A stretch of 64,000 nucleotides of DNA from Sialis fuliginosa (taxonomy: Eukaryota > Arthropoda > Insecta > Megaloptera > Sialidae). Under the pieces are notes generated by a model, which was given only the letters and a program-made list of their open reading frames with translations, ran no database searches and was not told the DNA's origin. The position numbers and the translations under genes are program-made. The DNA is taken from NCBI GenBank assembly GCA_961205875.1, contig OY540813.1:33327001-33391000 (forward strand). The letters are read 5' to 3'. Below are positions 11,947 through 22,699 of this stretch, in pieces. Positions within the stretch are counted from its first letter, which is position 1. Each line of letters opens with the position of its first letter.

Positions 11947-12632
11947 AAGGTGACCGTGTATACCAGCTCAGCTACCTGACCGTGAATCACAACACTACCA
12001 TATGCATGAAGCCACGTGACCAGGCTAGGAGCGCGCGCAACTCCTACTTGCTACAATCCTAAGGTATATAAAGACCAAGGTAGTAAAGTAATAGGCATAT
12101 ACATATAAAAGAATATACTGAGCATAGAAAGAGAGGCGTCGGTCTCACACTAGAAGATAGAATATGTTAAATGAGATGGTGTGATCTGCGCATGTTCTTT
12201 AATACTTGAACACTATTGGTTGTTATACTGCATATGGCGGTATAATCCTATAATGACGTTTAGTGAAAAAGAACATAATTGATGAGAAAATGAAACAAAC
12301 ATTCATAAATTAACGAAAAATTGAAAATAATAAGTGGCTATTGTAAAATAACTAACGTGTGAATTGTTTGTGAATATTAAATTTTAAACATTTTGAATTT
12401 AGTGCGGAAATTTTAGACATGCGCAGCCGAGGCTTTCTTAACTTATGAGACAGATATATCTTTTCCCAATAATGCTATCACCTAGTCATGGGGACATGTT
12501 TATATCATTGCTTGTATGGAGAATGCGCGATATAGTCTTATTATATATATGGTAATAGGTTACCTCATAACTCTGCCGGGGAGTGGCATGAGAGGGGAGA
12601 ACGCGTCATCGTGAGGAACTCTGACATTATAA
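11947..12632. other. Intergenic stretch upstream of the candidate secreted-peptide gene
   Basis: It has higher G+C than most of the window. A copy of the motif AAGGTATATAAAGACCAAGG lies at 12061-12080 and contains a TATATAAA box. The same motif recurs, diverged, at about 13890-13915 and about 14385-14405 in the CRE/CCAAT inverted repeat. No coding frame is seen. Confidence 0.45.
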
Positions 12633-13115
12633 ATGGCTGTCAAACTATATTTATTCTTGGTGTTTACCATATTTACTCTTTGTTTTGGGTAAGCTGATTC
12701 ATTATAAGTTGTTTTTAAATATTTTAATTTGATATTGATAGTGTACTGAGTTTTAAATCTAATTTTTTATTATTTTATTAATATAAATTATAGTTTTAAA
12801 CAAGTGTTTTTTAAATGTGTAACCTACAAATGTATTTTCTTTAGTGAAATTCTCTTAAGTATATACATATTAATAATGTCAAGCGCATTTGAGGCCTCAC
12901 AATGTTCCAGAGTGTAATCAAAGTCAAATTGCTGAAGAACCTATAATCTCCGATAAGTCTACAGAATTTTCAACAACTGATAACTTACCCACTACTAGAA
13001 GCAGTAGATTTATAAGTGTCCGCCAAAGGTATAATTTAAAATATAAAATTTATTAATTTATTTTTTGTTTTGTTAAAGGGGGACATGTGATATATGCTAC
13101 AACGCGAGCAGTTGA
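12633..13115 (+). CDS. Candidate three-exon small secreted peptide precursor
   Basis: Proposed exons are 12633-12688, 12894-13028 and 13079-13115, giving about 75 residues. Exon 1 encodes MAVKLYLFLVFTIFTLCF, a textbook signal peptide, and ends at a consensus donor (GG/GTAAGC). Exon 2 is acidic and Ser/Thr rich (IAEEPIISDKSTEFSTTDN) and ends at AAAG/GTATAA. Exon 3 follows a strong pyrimidine tract (TTTTTTGTTTTGTTAAAG) and gives a short Cys-containing tail (GTCDICYNASS) after a basic VRQR. AATAAA lies at 13196-13201. The layout (signal, acidic spacer, basic site, Cys tail) is what insect peptide precursors look like, but no family is assigned. The weak point is intron 1: the acceptor that keeps frame (TTTGAG/GCC) has no pyrimidine tract. 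The strong acceptor at 12843-12844 (TTTCTTTAG) leads to a stop at TAA 12915-12917, so the gene could carry a one-base frameshift or be a pseudogene. Confidence 0.35.
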
Positions 13116-13790
13116 AGTGCGTCAGTCGCAACTGAACGATCAAGAAGAAAACATATTGTTATTCATTAATATTTATGTATTATTAATTTAAAACTAATAA
13201 ATAAGAATAACATTTATTGTGTTCAGTTAATATTGTGTTTCGCTCTCAGTAATAGTGTTCCGGAAGCCTTTCCTTTTTTATTATATAAACTTATAAACCA
13301 TACAAACACTTGTCTGTGTAACAATACATGACAAAAATATTAAATTTTAAAAAATAGTTAGTTAAACATCAAATATATTTATTTAAAAATTAATCAATTC
13401 ATCAGAAAAAATTATTATTATTCTTTAAAAGCTCAATTGTTTCCTGGTACTTTAATCACAAATACAACCGAAGAATAGTCACTATTGGAAGATAAAATGT
13501 GTAATATGTATTTATTAATGAAGTTAGAATAAAAATTTAAATTATAATATTTAAGATATGCGTACACAATATCTATTCTAGTAAAAAAGTTTCAAAGTGC
13601 TTTTGTTATACAAAAAATAAGCATTGATTTCTGACATCATTATAAATTTTTTATGAAGAAATATTATATGTAATGTGCTTCTGTAATAAACAATAATATT
13701 TACTTTTTTTAATAAGAAATATCAAAAAATTCGAAATAATTTGAAAACAACGTTTAATAAATATGTATGTATCTGCAAGCCTTGCAAGCC
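13116..13790. other. AT-rich stretch
   Basis: The poly(A) signal candidate AATAAA is at 13196-13201. Beyond it there is no recognised feature. Confidence 0.5.
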
Positions 13791-13794
13791 ACGT

Positions 13795-14410
13795 TATTGC
13801 AGTACATTTGAAAGGTTCCTCAGGGTGACGTATTCCCGCGCGGCCGCTGATTGGTCAAAAGTTATGAGGCAACCTATACATTTACTAACCTTGTATAAAG
13901 ACAAGGTAGTCTCAAGAATTCCTTGGCCAATCAGCGTTGGCGCGGGAATTGACGTCACCTGGGGATCTATTCAAATGTCATAAATTTTTAATAGAATATT
14001 AATTACAAAAAATTCCTTTATTTATTATTTGTTTCGTATTTTTTGATATTTTAACAACACATTCAATCAAATAAGTACAAATTCGACATTACAAAATCAT
14101 AAAAAAGCTGTCACAGACAATTTGGTCTATTCAGGAAGCATCATTTCAATTATTAAGTTGGCAATACGTTATGTGATTCTGACAGCTCTTTATGATTTTG
14201 CTATGTCGAATTTGTACTTCTTTGATTGTATGTGTTGTTAAATATCAAAAAATACCAAAACAAGAATAAATAAAGGAACTTTTTGAAATTAATATTCTAT
14301 TTAAAAATGTATGACATTTGAATAGATCTTCCAGGTGACGTCAATTCCCGCGCCATCGCTGATTGGTCAAGGAGCTCTTGAGACTACCTTGTCTTTATAT
14401 ACCTTGCTAC
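13795..14410. repeat. Complex inverted repeat with CRE, CCAAT and TATA-like motifs
   Basis: A module of about 60 bp occurs three times: 13797-13852 (plus), about 13922-13982 (minus) and about 14305-14365 (plus). Each holds an ATTGG/CCAAT box next to a GCGCGGGAATT-like block and a TGACGT half-site. The second and third carry the full palindromic CRE TGACGTCA. The second and third also form the outer parts of a larger palindrome (about 13890-14100 against 14160-14408) whose ends read ACAAGGTAGTCTCAAG and its complement, next to TTTATATACC. No coding is present. It is probably a MITE family; the motif at 12061 suggests another partial copy. Confidence 0.6.
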
Positions 14411-14496
14411 AATCCCCTGTGTGTGCCAAAACCCTTTCTCTCTGACATTAACCGTCGTCGTGTACGGTTGTTTCTATAGAACAATGTTCTTTATAT

Positions 14497-15369
14497 CAGG
14501 GCTTCTAGCCGGAACGAAAACCGGAACCGAACCGAAAAAAACCCGGTTTTTTCGGTTCGATACATGCTAAAATATGCGCGTTAACATGATCTTACTCCCG
14601 ACTTGAATTGTCGTTCAGTTGTCATTAACGCAACACGTCTTATACGTTTTGGGTATTCGCTCTTATATTCTTGGGTCACTCACTAGTCAACTAGTCACTA
14701 CCATCCATACTAAGTATTAATTTTTTTAATTGTTTTCTTTATTTTATTCATTAATACAGTGAAACCTCATTTTTGAAGAGACTAACGGGAAAAACATAAT
14801 TAGAGGGAAAACGACAAAACGTATAGTTTTAATAAAAGAGATCATGAAATGAAAACATACATTTAAATAAAAACAATGATACGCCAATGCCTCATTTTAA
14901 AATTCGCTACAAGCTTCAATAGAATCATTTAAAAATATATTTGCAATAATCACTTATTTTAATCAGTTATATATATAATACAATAATATACATTAAACAT
15001 ATATTCAAGATTATACAAAAAAAAATTATGAGATATCTATATATATTTATATCAAGTTTAGCAACATATGTATTTCAATTTTATTAAAATTCCTAAAATC
15101 AAATTTTTATTTGACTGATCTAACTGCATAGTTTGTAGTTTTCTAGAAAATATATTCGTTATATATGATATAATACCCTCATAGAAAAATGAGGATGCGA
15201 ATACAAATAAAACAAAATTAATTTATCACTCGGAGCTGAACCGAAAACCGAAAAAACCGGAAAACCCGTTATTTTCTTCGGAACGAAAACCGAAACTGAA
15301 CCGATATAATTTTTTTCGCTCGAACCGAAACGAAAACCGAAACGAAAAAAATAACGGTTCGAAGCCCTG
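14497..15369. mobile_element. Non-autonomous hAT element, 873 bp, perfect 8-bp TSD
   Basis: The ends are CAGGGCTTC and GAAGCCCTG, a perfect 9-bp inverted terminus, flanked by CTTTATAT at 14489-14496 and 15370-15377. Both subterminal regions (14510-14562 and 15231-15362) are made of diverged copies of the word CCGAA/CGGTTC, for example CCGGAACCGAACCG. The middle is plain A+T sequence without a transposase frame. Confidence 0.92.
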
Positions 15370-15377
15370 CTTTATAT

Positions 15378-16015
15378 ATTTAATTTAAGTCATGCGTGGA
15401 GCACTCATACAAAAACTGTTATAACTAAAACTTATACCGTATTTACACACACGCCCTTTTTCATAGCTGCTGATTACATATCCTTATATATTATTAGTTA
15501 ATTAGTTGACGTGTTTTAGCGCGGTTTTTCGAGTTATAGCGAATCAAAAACGGCTGGTCTACGCATGTATGCCGCGCGCCTAACGGTGTAACTATGTTTG
15601 TTGTGTTTTAATTTTTATTTTCATCATTTTTGTAAGAAATAGTGGTTTTATTTTATGGGTATGTATTATATTTTACTAATATCAGAAATATAGACATGTT
15701 TGACCCAAAAAAACTTGCATGGGAGTTGATAAAGCCACACATAGAGTTTTGGACAATACCGAGCGTTCCCTCTGGGATATAGTAAATTGATGTAATATTC
15801 TATTCTATAATGAACTTTAAAAAAAAAAAATTTGAAATAGTTGTAGATATAATAAATAGGTACATATAAGTTTGATTCTAAATGTCAGAAAAAATCAAGT
15901 CTACGTAGAAATAAATAGTTTACAGCATTTTAAAAATATTAATAATTTTTCCACTTTCGAATCACTACGCAGAATTCAGTTTCATCATCATCCGGAATAC
16001 ACTGTATATTACAAT
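15378..16015. other. Mostly unassigned; short coding-like stretch
   Basis: At 15696-15782 a 28-codon plus-strand frame reads MFDPKKLAWELIKPHIEF and onward to a TAG. Its composition is less A+T-biased than its surroundings, and the LAWELIKPH wording is reminiscent of piggyBac-type transposases. This is a weak inference from a short frame. Nothing else is recognised. Confidence 0.25.
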
Positions 16016-16276
16016 ATACATAGTATAAAACAAAGTTTCTCGCCGCGTCTGTCTGTCTGTGCGCGATTTTCTCAGTAACTACTAAACGGATTTTGTTCCG
16101 ATTTTCACCGAGTATTTCACAAAGAAAGGTTTAAGTTTATAATTTGTGGATATTTGTATTTGGAAATATTTTCTCGTGTGCTGAATACATACATAGTGAT
16201 AAGTGAAAACATTATTTAATAGGTTTATTACAGATTAAATTTATATCCTCGGGTAGTACCGGATCCAATGCGCTAG
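16016..16276 (+). mobile_element. Helitron-like non-autonomous element
   Basis: The diagnostic order is a GTCTGTCTGTCTGTG run, TTTTCTCAGTAACTACTAAA, GGTTTATTACAGATTAAAT and a terminal GGGTAGTACCGGATCCAATG, then CTAG at 16273-16276. Copies of the same family lie at 27395-27592 and 37210-37345 plus 38815-38913. The left border is approximate. Confidence 0.5.
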
Positions 16277-17805
16277 TAAATATATAAAATAAAATCCATT
16301 GCACGCTACTGCTAGACTTGTTATTAAATCTCACAGAATTTTATAATTGTTGATTAAAATACACGTATAGCGTATTCGGAGTGGAATATCTCACTTTAAC
16401 ATAATATATTATTAGAGTTAAGAGGCTTACGGTATATCATTTCGGATGGAGTGATAATATCTTCGACCCTTCTCTTAATAACACTGCACGGTACCAAATC
16501 TTACCAAGGCATCTTCAAGAAACAGATTCTGCGTGTACTCATACATATGTATACGTACCATGAACGCACTTCGACCGTCATATTTTACATTATGAACTTA
16601 CTTCATGAATTTTATATTTTTTAATTAAATTGTTCTACATTATATGCATAAAATATTTGGATATAGTTTTTCCCATTTCTCGATATTTTAGAATTCTTGA
16701 GAAGAGAAATTTTAACTTTTTTCGACAATTCTCGAGAAAGATTTTTTAAATTCAAATATTTATTGCTCAAAATTGTAAATTTTTTTTATAAATAAAATAA
16801 TTTATAAGAAAAACAAAATAATTTGTAATGTAATAACTATAACTAGTGCTAACTTTGATTAACACATTAATAAAAAAAACATTTTTGATAAGTAAAAAAA
16901 AAATTTTTTTTATTAGGTAGGTACTGTAAAAACCTGGAACGAATTCATGCAACTTTAAAGTAAGTAATGTTAATAAATGTCCTCAAAATTGATAAATAAT
17001 TACAAAATTTTGTTGAACAAAGCATTATTAATTTAACATACATACATACATTAATTTAACATAACATACATATCTAATTATGATATTTAAAAAAATTATT
17101 CTTATAGCTGCGAAATAAAAAATAGTTTTTTCTCTGAGAGTTCTACTTTTTTGTAGTTATGTATTTTATAGGGTACAATAGTACCCTATAAAATATATAA
17201 TTGATTCAATGGCACAATTCCTATAATTTCCCGGCTACGCCCTCTATATTTTATCTTTGTCAAATTTCCGGTACCCCTCCGAGATAAGTCCAACCCTGTT
17301 AAGCAACAAATTAGAGATGTTTTAAAAGTATTAAGACACCGCACTCGTCTGCGCCACGCTCGCGCCCGCGCCGCGCCGATATGATCGCATGCAAATTTAT
17401 ATGAGTATGTTGTACGCTTTGAAACAATTTGGGATTTTAATGTTATTTGGGTAGATGCAAGGTATATTTTATAAAAAAAATGGTGATTGCCCTTCTATGT
17501 AGTACAACAAAATGTCTTTTTTATTTTTTAAAATTTATTAATTTTTTTTCTGGTTTACTATGATGAAAAAACAATTTTTTTCGAAAATTATATAATTAAG
17601 AATTACATAGAATGTAAAATAATCAGCCAAATCTATGCAAAGCCATATTTTGCATGCTTATCCGGCTATAGCCTTTCTCGAAATATTTCTCCAGAGTTAT
17701 TATAATTTCTCGAGAAATGAAAAATACGAACTTTTCCTTTTTCTCGAGAATTTCTCAAGAAGGAAAATTTTTTGTAGAGATTTATTTTCATGAGCATATA
17801 CCGTA
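16277..17805. repeat. Unassigned stretch with TTCTCGAGAA-word patches and family Z copy
   Basis: Patches built from the word TTCTCGAGAA flank this stretch at 16670-16750 and 17683-17770. Between them, 17370-17675 is a copy of family Z, inverted relative to 49728-50160; its end reads, in reverse complement, GGATAAGCATGCAAAA. The two word patches may be the ends of one element into which family Z inserted. Confidence 0.4.
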
Positions 17806-18285
17806 AAGTGCGCCAACTTTGTGCCACTTTTTTAAGCATATCTTCATTCTTTATTGAGATAACTGGATGGGCATTTTACCCAGCATAACTACACATCTCA
17901 GGAATATAATACTGTTGCTGAAAAAATCCAGGTAGCATGGGAAGGGAGGGAGAATTTTTTTCGTGTGGCAGAAAGATATATACATGAGTGCGCCAACTTT
18001 GTGCCACTCTCTTTTCTCATCTAAAATGCGTATTAAACTTACCCTGGCTCAAAGTTGTCACACTCCAGTTATTCACGATTGAAAATAGTATAAACAAAAG
18101 TTTTAATTATTTTTCCCAAGTTATTCGTGAAATAAAAAAAATCACTTGAACATCAAAATTCTATTAATCTGTATACATTTAACTGTCTTACAACATACCT
18201 TATCCATACTAATATTATAAATGCGAAAGTGTGTCTGTCTGTATCTCTGTCTGTTTGTTACCTTTTCACGGCTAAACCACTGAAC

Positions 18286-19763
18286 CAGGGTTGGCAAAAA
18301 CCCGGGGTTTTTAAAAAAAACCCAGCCCACCGGGTTTTATTGGGTTTTATTACCGGGTTTTTTTGGGTTTTATTTAGTAACATATACATAAGGTATAATA
18401 TAGATATTATTTACATTTTTGTTACATATTCAATAAAAATAAATATTTTGTACCACTAGAATTATGAATGACGGCAGGCAGAGTTACGTTAGCAATTTTA
18501 ATATTATTTTTATTTTATTTATATTATTTTGAGTTAAATAATGTTTTTAGATTTTACGAACGCAAAATTTTTTATTTGAATCTTAATTGTTTAAATTCAT
18601 TTGTATGTATATTATTTACTGGTTATAGTTACTAAGTTACCATACCTTTAAAATTTGTTTGCTAATTGTGCAAAATTGAATAAATTTTTGTTTACATATT
18701 CTTTGTTTTTATTTAAATAGCTCTGATATGTATGTATTTTTAATTTATATGGATAGGCACTTTCTACTTGTTATAATTATTATAATTTAAAATTATATAT
18801 TTTTAACAATCAAAATTCAAATAAAATATTTTGCTACACGTGTTGTGTTCTTGCATTCATAACAGTCTTTAATCTTCACGTCTCGTGCTTGTATCAACTA
18901 TCGACAGCTTATTTAGTAAAATACTGTGTTTTAATAAAACTACTGAAGTATAATAGACTGACAAAGTGAAATTTTAGCAACTGCAAAAATTAAACCTTTT
19001 ATCAAGAAACGAATGCAGAGTGCACTTACCCCTGTACATTACTTAGCAAACATGATGCATCCACAGTATTTGGGGAAATCCCTTAGTAATGATGAAGAAA
19101 GTGTTGCAGAAGAATGGTTGGTGAAAAAACACCCAAATTTATTGGCCTACTGTTTAGCTTTTAAAATTCAAGACACGGATTACTTCCCCGAAGCTATGTT
19201 TAACAGCGATGTGGCAGATAAATTCACAGCTGCTAAATGGTGGAAAATAATGAAAGCCAAAAATGAGAAAACTTCCAAATTACCCATAAATTTTTGTGAT
19301 TTTTTCATATCTATTCATAACTGTCCGGCAAGCTCAGCGTCAATTGAAAGAATATTTTCCACATATGGTTTGATTTGGACCAAAATGCGGAATAGACTTG
19401 GTTTTGATAAAGCCTTAGACTTACATTAGTTAAAATATATACATAGATATTTAAGAACAGAACCAGAAGATTGGTAGTGCTAGTTTATCTTTGATATAAT
19501 AATTAATAACTATGTATTATATAGAGAATATTTTTTTTAAATTGAATTATTATTTTAAAAATCAGAATTTTGAATCAATGTTTCAATTATATTAGTTAAT
19601 AAATGGTCTGAAATGATTGTATTTCTTTAATTTCCTTATAAAATATTATATTTCCTTTAAATATGCCTAAAAAAGAAAAAAACCCACCGGATTTTTTTTA
19701 AGTTGTTTGCCCAAAAAAACCCAGGTGGGTTTTTTTGGGTTACCCAGTGGGGAGCCAACCCTG
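18286..19763 (+). mobile_element. hAT transposon, internally deleted, perfect 8-bp TSD
   Basis: Termini are CAGGGTTGGC and GCCAACCCTG (10 bp perfect), flanked by CACTGAAC at 18278-18285 and 19764-19771. The subterminal regions consist of the word AACCCGGTTTTTTGGGTTTT and variants on both sides. It retains one coding exon remnant (18962-19474). The insertion splits the Helitron-like repeat, so it is the younger of the two. Confidence 0.93.
18962..19474 (+). pseudogene. hAT transposase C-terminal remnant
   Basis: A Met-started frame runs 19013-19429, but the reading frame is open upstream to 18962 (ATAKIKPFIKKR precedes the Met). After the TAG at 19427-19429 the same frame continues with LKYIHRYLRTEPEDW to a second stop at 19475-19477. 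The stretch CPASSASIERIFSTYG followed by KMRNRL is the hAT C-terminal dimerisation signature, and the sequence after the TAG looks like its natural continuation. So the TAG is probably a nonsense mutation. The N-terminal BED finger and most of the RNase H-like core are missing. In a full enzyme this domain mediates dimerisation next to the catalytic fold; this copy cannot encode an active transposase. Confidence 0.85.
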
Positions 19764-20280
19764 CACTGAACGGATCTTGATGATGGCAGTGAGATAGTTT
19801 GCATTCCGAGAACGGACATTGTATCTCGAAAATTCAACCCCTAATGAATTGCAAAAGGGGAGGGGGGAATTTTGATTTTTTTTAGTAATTAATATTTAAC
19901 CCCCCGTTACATATGAAGGGTTGTAATTGGTTTTATTCGATCTGGCGGGAAAAATACTACGGGGGTGGTGATTTTAGAGGGAAAAACAACCCTCTATGTT
20001 GCATAGGAGCCGAAATATTTACGAATTTGTATAATGAAAGAAAACTAAAAATAAGAAAAATTTAATCTTTCACACTCTTTCACATATGAAGGGATGTAAT
20101 TGGTTACATTCGATCTGGCGGGAAAAATATTACGGGAGAAAACCAAAATATAGAAAAAAATTATATTTCACACTTTTACATATGAATGGTTGTAATTAGT
20201 TTCATTCCATCCTGCGGAAGAAATATAATCGGGTTGGGGGTTTCGAAATCCACGCGAGCAAAGCCGCGGGTAGCAGCTAG

Positions 20281-20745
20281 TTAATGAATAATTCAAGAAA
20301 GTTGTTTAATTGATATAATTAAACCAAATTATAATATTAAATAATTTGGACAGGCCCGTATTAACCTTATTATTTAAGATTAAATTTTAGTTTAATTAGT
20401 AGGTACATCAATATTAAAACTGTCGTTTAGCATATTCATTTTCATAATTTTTTTTTAAATATTATATTTATTTAAACATAGAAACTTACAACGGCCCTGC
20501 CCTAATAATTAATGTAATATATTTATTAATTATTATTTAATTATAGCATCTAATTTACATTGTTTGAAACGATTCTTTTATTTGCGGACTTTGGTAATGA
20601 AATTGATTTAATAAAGAGGTAGTTGTTTCATTAGTAACATGAGTTCATGAAAATTACAAAAAAGAAGCCCATCAATCCAAAAAAAACAGTATACTTTGCT
20701 CTTAATGTGTTCAAGACTGGTGCCAGTACCTTATTCCAGGAAAAA
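20281..20745. mobile_element. Remnant of the 24 kb foldback family
   Basis: 20574-20740 matches the right terminal part of the element at 24096-26729 (TTTGCGGACTTTGGTAATGA, TAACATGAGTTCATGAAAAT, GACTGGTGCCAGTACCTTAT). The AGGCCCGTATTAACC word of its arms also appears at 20353. On the other side of the Helitron, 18160-18195 matches that family's left part (TTAACTGTCTTACA), so the Helitron landed in a copy of it. Confidence 0.55.
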
Positions 20746-21350
20746 TAACGAAAACTACGAAAACTATTGAAATAATACGGATTCAGTGATGAGAACAGAT
20801 GGCAGAAAGTTGTCAGACGTTTCTCTTATTTTTAGAAAAACTTGGTACCACAAGTAAATACAACAACTTGAGAAATCGCCGATTCGGCGATTTCACCTTT
20901 AATAGTATAGGAGTAGAATCATAAACTCACAACGAATAAAAATAATCTTAAATATGTATTCCAGAGGAGACTTCTTCGAAGATTTGGATAACTGGAAAAA
21001 CAACACTATCACCGTAATATTTTTCGTAATCACATGATAAGAGTGATAAGGTTCGGAATGTAAAAATTCACTTCTCGCATATCAGAGCTGTTCTGCGTAT
21101 TTTTTGGAAGCTTTATTTCAACAACCGATTCCGCTAGAGAGCTCTTTCTGTCCGAAATCAGCAGTGGCACATAGTTGGGTCACTGGCACAAAGTTGGTGC
21201 ACTTTACATGAAACAAAAAAAATACGTTAAAAATAAAATACATTTGTTTGTTATTTTTGAAGTAGTTGGTAAATTATAATCATATTTAAAGATGAACCGC
21301 AATGTTAAAAAAAGCTTTGTACATTTAAAAATTAAATTATAATATTTACA

Positions 21351-22320
21351 TTAGGGTGATTTTTTTTTATTTTTATTTTTTCGGTTCCGCTGGCCTATGT
21401 TTTAACTTAGGATCAAAAGTTAATTGTCCCAAAATTTCAGACTCATAGATCAAACCTGTGGACGGCGCAAACCGAGTCTTTTTCCCATTTGATTAACATG
21501 TGAAAAATTACTTTTTTACTTATGCGTGAATATCTCGTTGAAAAATTTATTTATTTTAATTTCTTACAGCAGCATATCATAGAGCAGGGGTCATTAAACT
21601 TTTCGACAAACGGGCCAGATCGAATTTTTTATAAACATGAGGGGCCGGACGAAAAATATTCTTGTTGGAATCCAATTAGAACATTTATTTACTTGTGCAT
21701 TTTTAGACAAACAGAGTTTATATCGGAATTTATAATGAAAATATTTATTAAAATGTACATAATACATATGTGTAGGTACATAGAATCATTATATTGTATA
21801 AAATTAATATTTCTCATATATAAAATATTTATATATAAAAATCGAGTGCCGGATGAAAATCCTTGGAGGTCCGGATTCGGCCCGCGGGCCGTAGTTTGGT
21901 GACCGCTGTCATAGAGAATTAAATTTCTTACAAAAAGATCCCAAGTGTTCAATTCATAGATCGAATATTTTCAAAGATATGTTCGTTTAAAAAAACATTA
22001 TCATAAAAAGTAAAATCCAATTTTTATGATAATTTTTAAACAAACATTTCTTAAAATGTATTGGATTTATGAATTGAGCACTTAATTCTCTACAAAATAT
22101 TCCCCTGAGAAATTTTCAAAAAAAATTGTTTTCAACGAGATATTCATGCGTAAGTAAAAAAATAATTTTTCCCATGTTAATCAAATAGGAAAAAGACTCG
22201 GTTTGCACCGTCCACAGGTTTGATCTATGCGTTTGTAATTTTGGGACAATTAACTTTTGATCCAAAGTTAAAACAGGCTTGCGGGATCGAAAAAATAAAA
22301 AAATTAAAAAAACACCCTAA
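21351..22320. mobile_element. Palindromic MITE with TTAGGGTG termini, split by a hAT element
   Basis: Left arm 21351-21560 and right arm about 22110-22320 are inverted copies. Shared blocks include TTAGGGTGATTTTTT, GATCAAAAGTTAATTGTCCC, CGGTGCAAACCGAGTC-type and ATATCTCGTTGAAAA-type words. The flanks read TTTACA and TATACA, so no clean target duplication is proven. Excluding the hAT insertion it is about 640 bp. There is no coding sequence. Confidence 0.75.
21585..21908. mobile_element. Non-autonomous hAT element, 324 bp, perfect 8-bp TSD
   Basis: The ends are CAGGGGTCATTAAACT and AGTTTGGTGACCGCTG, inverted with three mismatches in 16, flanked on both sides by TCATAGAG (21577-21584 and 21909-21916). 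Inside both ends are GGGCC/GGCCCG words (GGGCCAGATCG, GGCCCGCGGGCC). It lies inside the palindromic MITE, so it is younger than it. The 126-codon frame across it is not a gene. Confidence 0.92.
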
Positions 22321-22668
22321 TATACATATTAGTACATATGAAATATAACAATTTTCAGAATTAAATATCGTAATTAATAATAAGCATTCAAATAAATGCT
22401 CGAACAAATGTCTTTTTATTTTTAGTCTATAGTTTCACCTCCCAAAAGCTAACTGAAATCCTCCTTCCAACAACTGCGACGTCCCCTTGTAAGGAAATTT
22501 TTTTTAAAGGCTCCAGTTAAATTTAATATTACTATATACATATAACTACTTAGAATCCTTTCACGATAGTGTCCATTAATCTTATAATGTAATATTTATT
22601 ACAGAAAATTGTATATAAAAACACATTTTTAGCATTATAGGATTAATATCAAGGGGCTTTATTTGCAG

Positions 22669-22699
22669 AGGCTGAAGTAGCACCATTATCTAAACCCAG
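22669..22699 (+). other. Candidate 31-nt microexon
   Basis: A strong acceptor (CTTTATTTGCAG) is followed by 31 nt and a consensus donor (CCCAG/GTAAGTA). Only one of three frames is open, encoding AEVAPLSKP with two extra bases at each side. There is no adjoining coding exon within several hundred bases. It could belong to a host gene with large introns, or be chance in A+T-rich DNA. Confidence 0.28.

Larger units (their letters stand above)
18203..20280 (+). mobile_element. Helitron-like element split by a hAT insertion
   Basis: It starts TCCATACTAATATTATAA directly after an A (18202), includes GTGTGTCTGTCTGTATCTC, and ends AAAGCCGCGGGTAGCAG plus CTAG (20277-20280) followed by T. Start TC, end CTAG and insertion between A and T are Helitron rules. 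Removing the hAT at 18286-19763 and one 8-bp duplicate leaves about 590 bp. A related copy covers about 28350-29233. No Rep/helicase is present, so it is non-autonomous. Confidence 0.65.
17806..21205. mobile_element. Outer TA-flanked element hosting nested insertions
   Basis: The ends are AAGTGCGCCAACTTTGTGCC and its inverse (GGCACAAAGTTGGTGCACTT) with one mismatch, each with TA outside (17804-17805, 21206-21207). Further copies of CAACTTTGTGCCACT-like words lie just inside both ends (17998-18008 and about 21164-21180), as expected of transposase binding sites. Inside lie a foldback-family remnant, a Helitron-like element and a hAT element. No intact transposase is seen; 20750-21160 may hold a degraded remnant. 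Confidence 0.55.

Noticed and set aside
17285..17293. CCAACCCTG as a hAT right end
   Set aside because: No matching left terminus or 8-bp duplication found nearby.
21522..21902. 126-codon frame
   Set aside because: Crosses a hAT insertion border in a palindromic MITE; cannot be a gene.
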